Shown here in pieces: positions 35,174 through 44,154 of a DNA stretch of 64,000 bases. The notes below the pieces were generated by a model that was given only the letters and a program-made list of their open reading frames with translations, was not told the origin of the DNA and ran no database searches. The position numbers and the translations under genes were made by a program. Each line of letters starts with the position of its first letter. Within the stretch, counting starts at the first letter, position 1. The stretch comes from CAKZLS01 sp963771545 (lineage in GTDB: Bacteria > Pseudomonadota > Alphaproteobacteria > Rhodospirillales > Defluviicoccaceae). Location: assembly GCA_963771545.1 (NCBI GenBank), contig CAVYTX010000002.1:620001-684000 (forward strand), read 5' to 3'.

Positions 35174-35512
35174 TATGGGGGAGATTGGCGCAAAATCTAC
35201 CACCGCGCCGCGCGCGCGGTTGAGATTGAGCGACCGCAAGAGGGCGGCCACCGGATCGTCATCATCGGCGGCGGCTTTCGCGCGGGATACGTGAAAAGCA
35301 AGAAGCTGCTCTGGGATGGGGAGCGCCGATCCCCGATCACCGCCGAAAACGGCGGCCCCCTTCAGCGCGGGGGCCAAAGCAGCGACCGCAGTTTATCGCG
35401 GCAGGCCTCGCGCGGCAATTCCCCGAACGGAGCATCGCTCCGCCGTCGGTGGACCGGCCCTACCCGTTCAACATGCCGAGAACAGGGACATCGCCGGAGG
35501 CAATCTCAATAG
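35174..35512 (+). repeat. Second, shorter copy of the nuclease-like module
   Basis: Translates (frame of 35291) to RIVIIGGGFRAGYVKSKKLL, WDGERRSPITAENGG and LQRGGQSSDR. This is a diverged copy of the module at about 34700-34850 (VITGGAFRARYLKNKKLL, WEGERRSPFPADAGG, FQRGGQSSES). It has no start and no gene context, so it is a leftover of repeated cassette insertion or duplication. The 33.8-35.55 kb stretch contains nothing else I recognise. Confidence 0.6.
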
Positions 35513-35577
35513 AGCTTTGTTCATACTACGGATTGGTTGATATGGTGGAGAGGGTGACTGGGGAGGAGACGAACGCC

Positions 35578-36154
35578 ATGGTCAACATCCGGCCGGCGGT
35601 GAAGGGCGACAGCGCGGACATCGCGCGGCTGTTCCTGATCTCGTCCGACGGTCTCGCCGAGTACATCTGGAGCCACGGGACCGAGCCCGGCGAGACGGTG
35701 GCCGAGGCGGGCGCCCGGCGCTATGCCCGCGAGGGCGTCGCATTTTCCCACGAAAACTGCCTGATGGCGGAAATGGACGGCGAAACCGTCGGGATGGCCC
35801 ACGCCTATCCCATGCAGGAGGACCCCGGCGGCCCGGCGGAGAGCGATCCGGTGCTGAAGCCTTACGGCGAGTTGGAGGATTACGGCAGCCTCTACCTCTC
35901 CGGCGTGGCGGTCTTCGAGCCTCATCGCGACGCCGGCGTTGGACGGGCGCTGATCGAGGCGGTGAACCGCCGCGCCCGCGACCTCTCGCTGCCGCGCATC
36001 AGCCTCATCTGCTTCGAGCGCAACGCCGGCGCCATGCAGGATCTACCGCCGCCTGGGTTTCCGCGAGCTTGCCCGCCGCCTCATCGTCCCGCACCCGTGC
36101 CTGCACTATGCCGACGGCGACGCCGTCCTGCTCGCCCGGGAGACTTGGATTTGA
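35578..36154 (+). pseudogene. GNAT-family N-acetyltransferase, single frameshift
   Basis: From ATG 35578 (GGGGAGGAG upstream): VNIRPAVKGDSADIARLFLI, GETVGMAHAYPM, YLSGVAVFEPHRDAGVGRALIEAV (acetyl-CoA-binding motif A, positions about 118-141) and LPRISLICFERNAGAM, a standard GNAT core. At 36039-36040 the frame breaks; dropping one G gives IYRRLGFRELARRLIVPHPC and a natural end LLARETWI with stop at 36152-36154. As written, the frame instead runs on to 36204 in shadow sequence. Either a recent inactivation or a base-call error. The substrate is unknown. Confidence 0.8.
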
Positions 36155-36369
36155 AGCGCCTTCCGATGGACATTGACGAATTGACCGTCGGCAGCGGAAG
36201 GTGAATCGGCGTGGCGAGGAGGGGAAGTTTTGATCCGTTGCGAAAATTTTTTGGCGCCATATGACCAAGTGAACCGAGCAGTAAGTGTCGGCGACCGCAG
36301 TCTTCGCCTCGCAAACAAGAGACGCGGCCGAAGCCCCGGCGTGAATAGTCGTTTTATTACCTGGATCGC

Positions 36370-39300
36370 TTACAGAAGGACGTCATCGGGGGACGCTTCT
36401 GATAAATCCACATCCAAGAACGTTACCTCGGGTCCGCCGACGCTTGTCAAATCAACGACAACATCGTCGCCATCCTCGCGGACCAACTCGGCGAGGGCAT
36501 CGATATCCTCGAACCCGAACGCCGTCAGGTCGACCGCATCCTCGCCCGGCGTGAAGTCGGTGACGGTGACAAAGCCGTCGCCGGGCGTGAACACCAAGAC
36601 ATCCTCGCCCTCGCCGCCGATCAGCGTGTCGTCTCCACCGCCCCCGACGAGGGTGTCGTCGCCGTCATGGCCGTCGAGCACGTTGTCGCCGTCATCGCCC
36701 TTGAGCACCGTGTCGCCATAAGACCCGACGGCGTTCTCGATGCTGGTCAGGGTCTCGGTGACGCCGCTACTGTGAAACACAGCCTGGTCGGCCGCCAGAT
36801 CGATCACCAATGTGTCGGAGCGGCTGTAGCTGTAGTCGGCGGTGTCCGAACCGTCGCCACCGTCGAAGCTGTCCTCGCCCTTGCCGCCGATCAGCGTATC
36901 GTCGCCATCCCCACCGAGCAGCGTATCGTCGCCGCCACGTCCGGAGAGGCAATCGTCGCCGTCGTCGCCGTCGAGAACGTTGTTGCCGTCATCGCCATAG
37001 AGCTTCGTCCGGCCCCGCGAACCGATGGCGTTTTCGATGCTGGTGAGCGTCTCGGTGACGCCGGTGCTTTCGAAGATCGCCTGCTCATCTTCCAGATCGA
37101 TCTTCAGCGTGTTGGACGTGCTGTACCGATAGTCGACGGTGTCGGACCCGTCGCCGCCGTCGAAGCTGTCTTGGCCCGTGCATCCGATCAGGGTGTCGTT
37201 GCCGGCAAGGCCGAAAAACCATTCGTCATCAGGGCTGCCGACGAGCCGGTCGTCCTCGGGTGTGCCCTCGATGATGGTGACGGGCCCTCGCTCCAGCTCG
37301 AAGGCGCCGATGTCGGGCCCGGCGCCCTGCGGGCGGGCGACGCCGCGCTGGTCCGTGGCCGAGGCCAGGGCCGGATCGGCCGTGTCCAGCGCCGGGTTGC
37401 TGGCATCGTCCAGCAGCGCGATGGTTTCCGTCGGCCCGCCGTTGTCGGCCAACACCCCGCCCTGCACACCCGTGGGCGGGTCCCCAACCCCGTCTTCGTC
37501 GCTGTCCGCCAACACGTCCGCCGTGTCGGCGAAGATTTGGGTGGCATCGCCGCCGATCAGGCTTGCCGTGTTGGAGACCGAGCCGGCGGAAACCTCATCG
37601 TCGCCGGCGTTGAGCGCCACGTTGCCCAGGACGATGCTGTTGGTCAGGGTCACATCACCGCCAGAAATGCCGCCGCCGCGGGCCGGGAAGTATTCGCCAG
37701 TCTCCTCGGCTTCGAAGATTAAGCCCGTGGTGCTGTTACCGCTGACCGTGCTGTTGGTCAGGGTCACATCACCGCCAGAAATGCCGCCGCCGCTGGCGCC
37801 CTTGCCCACGGTGCCGTTGTCGCTGACCGTGCTGTTGGTCAGGGTCACGCTGCCGCCATTAATGCCGCCGCCGTCGGCCGGGAAGTATTCGCCACTCTCC
37901 TCGTCTTCCCAGATCAAGCCCGTGGTGCTGTTGCCGCTGACCGTGCTGTTGGTCAGGGTCACATCACCGCCAGAAATGCCGCCGCCGCTGGCGCCCTTGC
38001 CCACGGTGCCGTTGTCGCTGACCGTGCTGTTGGTCAGGGTCACGCTGCCGCCATTAATGCCGCCGCCGTCGGCGAGCGCGCCCGCGGTGCTGTTGCCGCT
38101 GACCGTGCTGTTGGTCAGGGTCACATCACCGCCAGAAATGCCGCCGCCGCGGGCCGGGTAATAACCAGCTACTTCGTCGCTTTCGTATATAGTGAAGGGC
38201 CCGCCCGATATGCTGTTGCCGCTGACCGTGCTGTTGGTCAGGGTCACATCACGGCCAGAAATGCCGCCGCCGTCGGCGCCCCTGCCCACGGTGCCGTTGC
38301 CGCTGACCGTGCTGTTGGTCAGGGTCACGGTGCCGCCGGAAATGCCGCCGCCGTTGGCTTCGTCGCCCGCCGTGCTGTTGCCGCTGACCGTGCTGTTGGT
38401 CAGGGTCAGGTCGCTGTCTTCACCGGCGCGGATGCCACCGCCACCGCCGGCCCAAAAATCCGCCGTTGTGGCGCCACCGGTGACGATCAGGCCGTCCAGG
38501 GTGACGGTGCGGCTCTCGGCGATATCCATCACCCGCCGCGCCTGGAAGTCCGGGCCGTCCTGACCCAGCGCCGTGGTGGCATCGCCGTCCCCGTCGGCGT
38601 TGGCATCCAACGTGATGTCCGGCGCGACGTCGTCGTTGAGGTCGCCATCGATCGTAACGTCTTCGGTGAGGACGAGTTGACCCAAACCCTGATCGAGCCG
38701 GATCGTACCGCCTCCTTCGAACGCCTCGCCGGCCCCCGAGGCGAAGGTGATGGTGTCTCCGGAGTTCGCGGCTAAGATCGCATCACGGAGCGACACGTCG
38801 CCGTCTTCGATGCTACCGTCGTTTTCGTCGACCGTCGTATCAACGATTATGGTGACGGTTGCATCCGCGTCTTGTGCTTCGAAAGCACCGATGTCGACTG
38901 TTCCGTTGACGATTCGGTCGAAGCCGTCGCCCCGCTGGTCAAAGGCGAGCGGGGTGCCGTCCGCGTCTACAGCGAAGCTATTGTTGCCGGCGTCGATGGC
39001 CGGACTATCGTCGAGCAGCGCATGCGTCTGGGTGGGGCCACCGTTGTCCGCAAAGGGTGCCAGACCCGGATCCGCGTTGACGCGATCGCCCTGCGCGTTG
39101 AAATCGCCAATGCTTTCACCGCCGCCGATCAGATTGTATCCGAGGCTTGTAAATAAATCGCCACTCACATCTTCGCCGTCCTCGTTGCCGGCGATGATCG
39201 TATTCGCAATGACCGCTGTTCCTTTATTGTCAAACGCACCTAAGCCCTCAAAACCACCTTCGTTGTTGGAAATGGTCGTGTTGCTGAGTGTGATTGATCC

Positions 39301-40611
39301 ATCGTTGCGGATCGCGCTTCCTTCCTCCTGCGCGGCGTTGCCCGAAAATGTCGTGTTGGTCAGCGTGGCGGTACCGTCATCATTCCACAATCCGCCACCA
39401 TTCTCTGCATAGTTTCCCGAAAACGTGGAACCGGCCACAGTTGCCGTTCCATCGTTTATGATCCCGCCGCCACCGCTGGCGAGATTTTCAGCCAGTGTGC
39501 TGTCGATAACACTGAGCGCTCCAGTATTAAAGAATCCACCGCCTTGCTCCGCGTAATTGCCCGAGATGCTTGAGTTCACAACTGTCAAGTCTGCGCCAGG
39601 TTCTATGGCAATGCCACCCCCATATTGTGCCGATCCCGACCCTTCTGCGAAGCCGCCGGTGATGATCAGTCCCTGGATAGTAGAGTTCCCGGAATCGACT
39701 GCGAAGACGCGAACATTGTCATCCGTAGCCGTATTGACAAATGGATCGGTGATGGTGTTGCCATACGGATCCGTGGTCGTCGCGTCGTCCCCCAAGGTGT
39801 CGCCGGTGATAGTCACATCCGGCGCGCCGTCGTCGTTGAGGTCGCCGTCGATCGTGACGTCCGAGGACAGGACGAGCTCGCCTAGGGCCTGATCGAGCCG
39901 TATCGTGCTGCCCCCCTCAAACGCCTCGCCGGCCCCCGAGGCGAAGGTGATGGTGTCTCCGGAGTTCGCGGCCAAGATCGCATCCCGCAAAGATACATCG
40001 CCGTCTTCGATGCTGCCGTCGTTTTCGTCAATGGTCGTATCAACGATAATGGTGACGGGGATAATGGTGACGGGCGGTTCCGGCTCTATAATCTCTCCCA
40101 CTTGCGCCTCGAAAGCACCGATGTCGACTGTTCCGTTGACGATCCGGTCGAAGCCGTCGCCTCGCTGGTCGAAAGCTAGCGGAGCGCCGTCCGCGTCAAC
40201 GGCGAGGTCATTGTTGCCAGCGTCAATGGCCAGACTCCCGTTTAACAGCGCATGCGTCTGGGTAGGACCATCGCTGTCCGCCAAGGGGGCCAGACCCGGA
40301 TCCGTGTTGACGAGATCGCCTGGCGCGTTGAAATCGCCAACCCTTTCACCGCCGCCAATCAGATTGTATCCAAGGCTCGTGAAAGTCTCCCCACTCACAT
40401 CACCGGCGACGTCACCGGCGATGATGCTGTTGGCGATAATCGCAGTCTCGAAATTATGAAACGCGTCGCTTCCACGGTTGTTGGAAATGGTTGTGTTGGT
40501 GAGAGCAATTGTTCCGTCGTTGCGGATCGCGCCGCCTTCCTCACCCCCATAGTTGCCTGAAAATGTCGTATTCACTACGGTCGCACTTGCGGTGTCCGAG
40601 AACCCGTTCAA
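36370..40611 (-). CDS. Giant right-handed beta-helix protein with C-terminal RTX repeats, main part
   Basis: This 1,413-residue frame is the C-terminal 85 percent of a gene beginning at 41313. It holds modules opening VTIIVDTT-x-DENDGSIEDG and DVSLRDAILAANSGDTITFA, followed by parallel beta-helix repeats (NTTFSGN, TNSTVSGN) and choice-of-anchor-Q-like ends (LDDSPAIDAGNN, FDQRGDGFDRIV, DIGAFE). The last 200 or so residues carry glycine/aspartate nonapeptides (GGDGDDTLIGG, GDDGDNVLDG) of calcium-binding RTX type, as in type I secreted adhesins. No signal peptide is needed in such proteins. Two frameshifts separate it from its N-terminus. The TolC-like gene at 24815 could belong to its exporter, but no ABC or MFP partner is here. 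Confidence 0.85.
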   Translation of the reverse strand: MNGFSDTASATVVNTTFSGNYGGEEGGAIRNDGTIALTNTTISNNRGSDAFHNFETAIIANSIIAGDVAGDVSGETFTSLGYNLIGGGERVGDFNAPGDLVNTDPGLAPLADSDGPTQTHALLNGSLAIDAGNNDLAVDADGAPLAFDQRGDGFDRIVNGTVDIGAFEAQVGEIIEPEPPVTIIPVTIIVDTTIDENDGSIEDGDVSLRDAILAANSGDTITFASGAGEAFEGGSTIRLDQALGELVLSSDVTIDGDLNDDGAPDVTITGDTLGDDATTTDPYGNTITDPFVNTATDDNVRVFAVDSGNSTIQGLIITGGFAEGSGSAQYGGGIAIEPGADLTVVNSSISGNYAEQGGGFFNTGALSVIDSTLAENLASGGGGIINDGTATVAGSTFSGNYAENGGGLWNDDGTATLTNTTFSGNAAQEEGSAIRNDGSITLSNTTISNNEGGFEGLGAFDNKGTAVIANTIIAGNEDGEDVSGDLFTSLGYNLIGGGESIGDFNAQGDRVNADPGLAPFADNGGPTQTHALLDDSPAIDAGNNSFAVDADGTPLAFDQRGDGFDRIVNGTVDIGAFEAQDADATVTIIVDTTVDENDGSIEDGDVSLRDAILAANSGDTITFASGAGEAFEGGGTIRLDQGLGQLVLTEDVTIDGDLNDDVAPDITLDANADGDGDATTALGQDGPDFQARRVMDIAESRTVTLDGLIVTGGATTADFWAGGGGGIRAGEDSDLTLTNSTVSGNSTAGDEANGGGISGGTVTLTNSTVSGNGTVGRGADGGGISGRDVTLTNSTVSGNSISGGPFTIYESDEVAGYYPARGGGISGGDVTLTNSTVSGNSTAGALADGGGINGGSVTLTNSTVSDNGTVGKGASGGGISGGDVTLTNSTVSGNSTTGLIWEDEESGEYFPADGGGINGGSVTLTNSTVSDNGTVGKGASGGGISGGDVTLTNSTVSGNSTTGLIFEAEETGEYFPARGGGISGGDVTLTNSIVLGNVALNAGDDEVSAGSVSNTASLIGGDATQIFADTADVLADSDEDGVGDPPTGVQGGVLADNGGPTETIALLDDASNPALDTADPALASATDQRGVARPQGAGPDIGAFELERGPVTIIEGTPEDDRLVGSPDDEWFFGLAGNDTLIGCTGQDSFDGGDGSDTVDYRYSTSNTLKIDLEDEQAIFESTGVTETLTSIENAIGSRGRTKLYGDDGNNVLDGDDGDDCLSGRGGDDTLLGGDGDDTLIGGKGEDSFDGGDGSDTADYSYSRSDTLVIDLAADQAVFHSSGVTETLTSIENAVGSYGDTVLKGDDGDNVLDGHDGDDTLVGGGGDDTLIGGEGEDVLVFTPGDGFVTVTDFTPGEDAVDLTAFGFEDIDALAELVREDGDDVVVDLTSVGGPEVTFLDVDLSEASPDDVLL
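37600..38430 (-). repeat. Coding tandem repeats in the beta-helix gene
   Basis: The unit encoding VTLTNSTVSGNST with GGGISGGD recurs about ten times. Within it, a longer unit of about 215 bp (with GLIWEDEESGEYFPADGGG or GLIFEAEETGEYFPARGGG) is nearly identical in consecutive copies around 37680-38000. This is recent intragenic duplication, prone to copy-number change. Confidence 0.85.
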
Positions 40612-40677
40612 TAAGCCGCCCCCATTGTCTCCGTCATTGCCCGACAGATGTGGACCCCGAACAACATTGCGCTTCCA

Positions 40678-41313
40678 TTATTTCCTAGGCCACCACCTCC
40701 CTCGGCAATGTTGTCGGACAGCGTAGTATCGACGAGAATAACCGCCCCAGAATTGTAGATCCCGCCACCACTTCCCCCCCGCTGCATCATTGCCAGAGAT
40801 GCTCGAATTTTTGACTGTTAAAGTTGCGGCGCCATTTACGCGTACGCCAGCACCCACAGGTTCATTGATTGACGAAGGATCAAAGTAGCCGCCGGTGATG
40901 ATCAGTCCCTGGATAGTAGAGTTCCCTGAATCGACTGCGAAGACGCGAACATTGTCATCGACGCGAACATTGTCATCATAGGCTGCATTGACAAATGGAT
41001 CGCTAATTGTGTTACCGAGCGGGTCCGTGGTCGTCCTGTCGTCGCCCTCGGTGTCGCCAGTGATAGTCACATCCGGCGCGCCGTCGTCGTTGAGGTCGCC
41101 GTCGATCGTCACGTCATTGGTGACGACGAGCTGACCCAAACCCTGTTCGAGCCGGATCGTGCCACCTCCCTCGAACGCCTCGCCGGCCCCTGAGGCAAAG
41201 GTGATGGTGTCTCCGGATTTCGCGGCTAAGATCGCATCCCGCAAAGATACATCGCCGTCTTCGATGCTGCCGTCGGTTTCGTCGGTCGTCGTATCAACAA
41301 TAATGGTAGCCAT
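40678..41313 (-). CDS. N-terminal part of the giant beta-helix protein, frameshifted
   Basis: Starts MATIIVDTTTDETDGSIEDG at ATG 41313, with GGAGGGGGAGATGAGCC just upstream, then DVSLRDAILAAKSGDTITFA and the first beta-helix module up to SISGNDAAGG. The frame is lost at a G7 run near 40777; removing one G gives GSGGGIYNSGAVILVDTTLS, read in the frame ending at 40608. A second shift near 40645 then leads into the 36370-40611 frame (SGNDGDNGGGLLNGF). The intact gene would encode about 1,640 residues. The start codon and ribosome site of the whole gene are here. Confidence 0.75.
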   Translation of the reverse strand: MATIIVDTTTDETDGSIEDGDVSLRDAILAAKSGDTITFASGAGEAFEGGGTIRLEQGLGQLVVTNDVTIDGDLNDDGAPDVTITGDTEGDDRTTTDPLGNTISDPFVNAAYDDNVRVDDNVRVFAVDSGNSTIQGLIITGGYFDPSSINEPVGAGVRVNGAATLTVKNSSISGNDAAGGKWWRDLQFWGGYSRRYYAVRQHCRGRWWPRK

Positions 41314-41875
41314 GGCTCATCTCCCCCTCCGGCCTCGCCGTTCCGGAATATGGAACGTTAACCAGATGCATCGGCCTATTATTTCACGGGCGAGAAAGGA
41401 GACACCGTTCCCGCGGCTGCGTGGAACGCCCTTTCCGCGTCGCTGGCATCAGCCGATTTGACGTCCATATTCTATTAGAATTATGAGGGATTATCTACGA
41501 ACCTAAGGTTGCTTTTATTGTTTCAGTACCATATATTTCCCCATATAGGTGTATTTCTAGCCACATTTATTGTTAATGAGTTGCAGGCGCATGGTTAAGC
41601 CAAGTCCGTGGAACCTATACCGCCTCCCGCGTTCTAAGCTGCTCATTGTTGCCACCGGAAGCTTGAACCCGGGAGTTTATAAGCTGTCTCTAAAGTGTTG
41701 TTCGGGCTATGAGTTCCGCTATTTGTGCGACAGGGACCGTGACCGCAATCTAGCGGTTGATAGATCCTTCGGAAGGCCTTGAAATTCGCACTCGAAAAAG
41801 GATATAATTCCCAATATTTTCTGTTTCGTGGCTCGGCTGGGTCCGAATTCGTTAACTGGAACGAACGGTATAATA

Positions 41876-42172
41876 TGACGACAAATGACGACATCGAACG
41901 CGGAACGATCTTGAGCGGTAACGACGTGTTTTGTTTGTTTTCAGTACCTTGCGTCATTACGCTGCAAGAATAATAACTCTTGAATATATGTTTGATATCA
42001 ATGGGTTCCAAACTTTTTTGACGACAAATGATGACAAATGACGACATTTTGAGCCCTTTTATTTCGGCCCAATGAAATCCAAGCACTTAACGAATGTCAA
42101 GTCGGCAAATGTCGTCTTTTTTCGCGAAAAATGTCGTCATTTTCGGCCTTTTCTTGACGACACGTGTCGTCA
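41876..42172. repeat. Helically phased TGACGACA repeat array in an AT-rich gap
   Basis: TGACGACA or its complement TGTCGTCA occurs at 41876, 41886, 42019, 42039, 42132, 42155 and 42165, with degenerate copies TGATGACA at 42029 and TGTCGTCT at 42110. Neighbouring copies are spaced exactly 10 bp. The last pair forms the perfect palindrome TTGACGACACGTGTCGTCAA (42154-42173). The array lies 560-860 bp upstream of the beta-helix gene. The rest of 41314-42364 is AT-rich at its left, with only unconvincing ORFs. A protein-binding array (operator or iterons) is my reading. Confidence 0.7.
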
Positions 42173-42364
42173 AAACCGGATCGAGGCGGGGTGGGCGCAC
42201 GCGCGTTCATGACGATGTCTTCTCACCTCGACGAAAGGACCGAGGGAGGGACGGCGACGCCGATGGATCGGTCCTTCCGGTTCGATCCGCGGGGAAGAGG
42301 GAATGTGTCGAAGGCAATATCGTCAAGCGGTCTTATGGATCACTTTATCTTGCAATGAGCGATA

Positions 42365-43516
42365 TCAAAATGAGCGGGGGAGGCCGAGGACGTGCTCGGC
42401 CACGTAGGACAGGATCAGGTTGGTCGAGATCGGCGCGACCTGATAGAGCCGGGTTTCGCGGAACTTGCGCTCCACGTCGTATTCGGTGGCGAAGCCGAAG
42501 CCGCCGTGAAACTGGAGACACGCGTTGGCGGCTTCCCAGCTGGCCTTGGCGGCCAGGTATTTCGCCATGTTCGCCTGGGCGCCGCAGGGCTGGTGCGCGT
42601 CGAATAGCCGGCACGCCTCCCACCGCATCAGGTTCGCGGCCTCGACCTCGATATGCGCCTCGGCGATGGGAAACTGCACGCCCTGGTTCTGGCCGATGGG
42701 ACGGCCGAATACCATGCGCTCCTTGGCGTAGGCGGTGACCTTGTCGATGAACCAATAGCCGTCGCCGATGCATTCGGCAGCGATCAGCGCGCGCTCGGCG
42801 TTCAGGCCGTCGAGGATGTACTTGAAGCCCTTGCCCTCTTCGCCGATCAGGTTGTCGGCGGGGATTTCGAGATTGTCGAAGAACAGCTCGTTGGTCTCGT
42901 GGTTGACCATGTTGGCGATGGGCGTGACACTCATGCCGTTGCCGATGGCTTGGTGCAGGTCGACAAGAAAGATCGACATGCCTTCGGATTTCTTCTTGAC
43001 CCGGTCCAAGGGCGTGGTGCGGGCGAGGAGTATCATCAGGTCGGAATGCTGGACGCGGCTGATCCAGACCTTCTGCCCGTTCACGACGTAGCGGTCGCCC
43101 TTCTTGACCGCTCTTGTCCGGATTTTGGTGGTGTCGGTGCCGGTCGTGGGCTCCGTCACTCCCATGGACTGCAGGCGCAGTTCGCCGCTGGCGATCTTGG
43201 GCAGATACTCTTGTTTCTGCGCCTCCGATCCATGCCGCAACAGGGTGTTCATATTGTACATCTGCCCATGGCAGGCGCCCGAATTGCCGCCGGAGCGATT
43301 GATTTCCTCCATGATGACCGACGACTCGGTCAGGCCAAGCCCCGACCCGCCGTAGTGCTCGGGGATTAACGCGGCCATCCAGCCGGCCTTGGTCAGCGCG
43401 TCGACGAATGCCTCGGGATAGGCGCGGTCCCCGTCGACCTTGCGGTGGTATTCGGCGGGGAAGGTGGCGCACAACGCGCGGATCGCGTCGCGCAGGTCTT
43501 GATATGTCTCGGTCAT
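42365..43516 (-). CDS. Acyl-CoA dehydrogenase family protein
   Basis: A 383-residue FAD enzyme. It has an N-terminal helical domain (DLRDAIRALCATFPAEYHRK), then GWMAALIPEHYGGSGLGLTE, the FAD/substrate beta domain signature LRLQSMGVTEPTTGTDTTKI and KVWISRVQHSDLMILLART, and the C-terminal helical domain (RMVFGRPIGQNQGVQFPIAEAHIE, then CLQFHGGFGFATEYDVERK). The signatures and length are standard. It oxidises an acyl-CoA to the enoyl-CoA, passing electrons to ETF; chain-length preference is not readable. It is monocistronic. Catalytic base placement was not verified by alignment. Confidence 0.92.
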   Translation of the reverse strand: MTETYQDLRDAIRALCATFPAEYHRKVDGDRAYPEAFVDALTKAGWMAALIPEHYGGSGLGLTESSVIMEEINRSGGNSGACHGQMYNMNTLLRHGSEAQKQEYLPKIASGELRLQSMGVTEPTTGTDTTKIRTRAVKKGDRYVVNGQKVWISRVQHSDLMILLARTTPLDRVKKKSEGMSIFLVDLHQAIGNGMSVTPIANMVNHETNELFFDNLEIPADNLIGEEGKGFKYILDGLNAERALIAAECIGDGYWFIDKVTAYAKERMVFGRPIGQNQGVQFPIAEAHIEVEAANLMRWEACRLFDAHQPCGAQANMAKYLAAKASWEAANACLQFHGGFGFATEYDVERKFRETRLYQVAPISTNLILSYVAEHVLGLPRSF

Positions 43517-43643
43517 TGTCGTCAGTCCTCGGGCAAGTGACTATGTCGAGACGGCACAATCCGCTGGTTGTTGTGATATGACAACTTCCGTATGAGGGTC
43601 GGGAAACAAGCCGGCGAACCGGGAGCGAACAGGGTAGGGTCCG

Positions 43644-44136
43644 ATGCACGATTTTTTCATTTTGTTCGCCCAGTCGGCCGTCGTCGCTCTTGAGGCCGCC
43701 TGGCTTACAATGGCGGTTTTCGACAACATCCGTCACCCTCGTCTTAACGAAAGGGAGTTCTCGCGGGTCCTCGGCATGGAGCTGGTCAAACAGGACCCGG
43801 AGGTCTATCGGGAAGTGTCCGGCCGCAGGATCGAAAACCCGCGGCTCGAAACGCTGCTGTTTCGCACGCTCGTCGCCGCCGAGGCCACCGTGTCGGCGAT
43901 GCTGTGGTTGGCCGCGCTCGGCCTCCTGCTCGCGTCGATCGGTCTGGTCGGCCGCGAGTTCCTCCGGCGCCCTTGCCACCGTGGCGGTCCTGGGTTTCAT
44001 CGCCATCTGGGCCAGCTTTCTGATCGGCGGCGAATGGTTCTGGTACCGGATCGGGACGCAACCGGCGCAAATGATCCACTTCTTCCTGATCCTATGGGGC
44101 ATCGCCACCCTGACCTTCCTCGCCGCCGCGCCGTGA
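43644..44136 (+). pseudogene. DUF2165-family small membrane protein, frameshifted
   Basis: From ATG 43644: MHDFFILFAQSAVVALEAAW, FDNIRHPRLNEREFSRVLGM, then a membrane segment (AMLWLAALGLLLASIGLVG). At about 43959-43962 the frame breaks; removing one C gives SSGALATVAVLGFIAIWASF, then FWYRIGTQPAQMIHFFLILW, the DUF2165 C-terminal motif, and a stop at 44134-44136. It is an integral inner-membrane protein of unknown function, with four predicted helices. Without the repair, the first frame runs into the convergent aas gene. Divergent from the acyl-CoA dehydrogenase gene. Confidence 0.75.
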
Positions 44137-44154
44137 ACGAATCGGCATTGGATC

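Noticed and set aside
37600..38430. CRISPR-like regularly spaced repeats
   Set aside because: The repeats translate in frame into TNSTVSGN units of the beta-helix protein; no spacer-like unique segments or cas genes.
41643..42086. A 147-codon minus-strand ORF in the AT-rich gap
   Set aside because: Its first half is the translation of the TGACGACA array and the rest has no natural pattern or ribosome site.
43690..44136. A separate plus-strand gene overlapping the DUF2165 start
   Set aside because: Only its last third is natural and it completes the DUF2165 protein after a one-base shift; not an independent gene.
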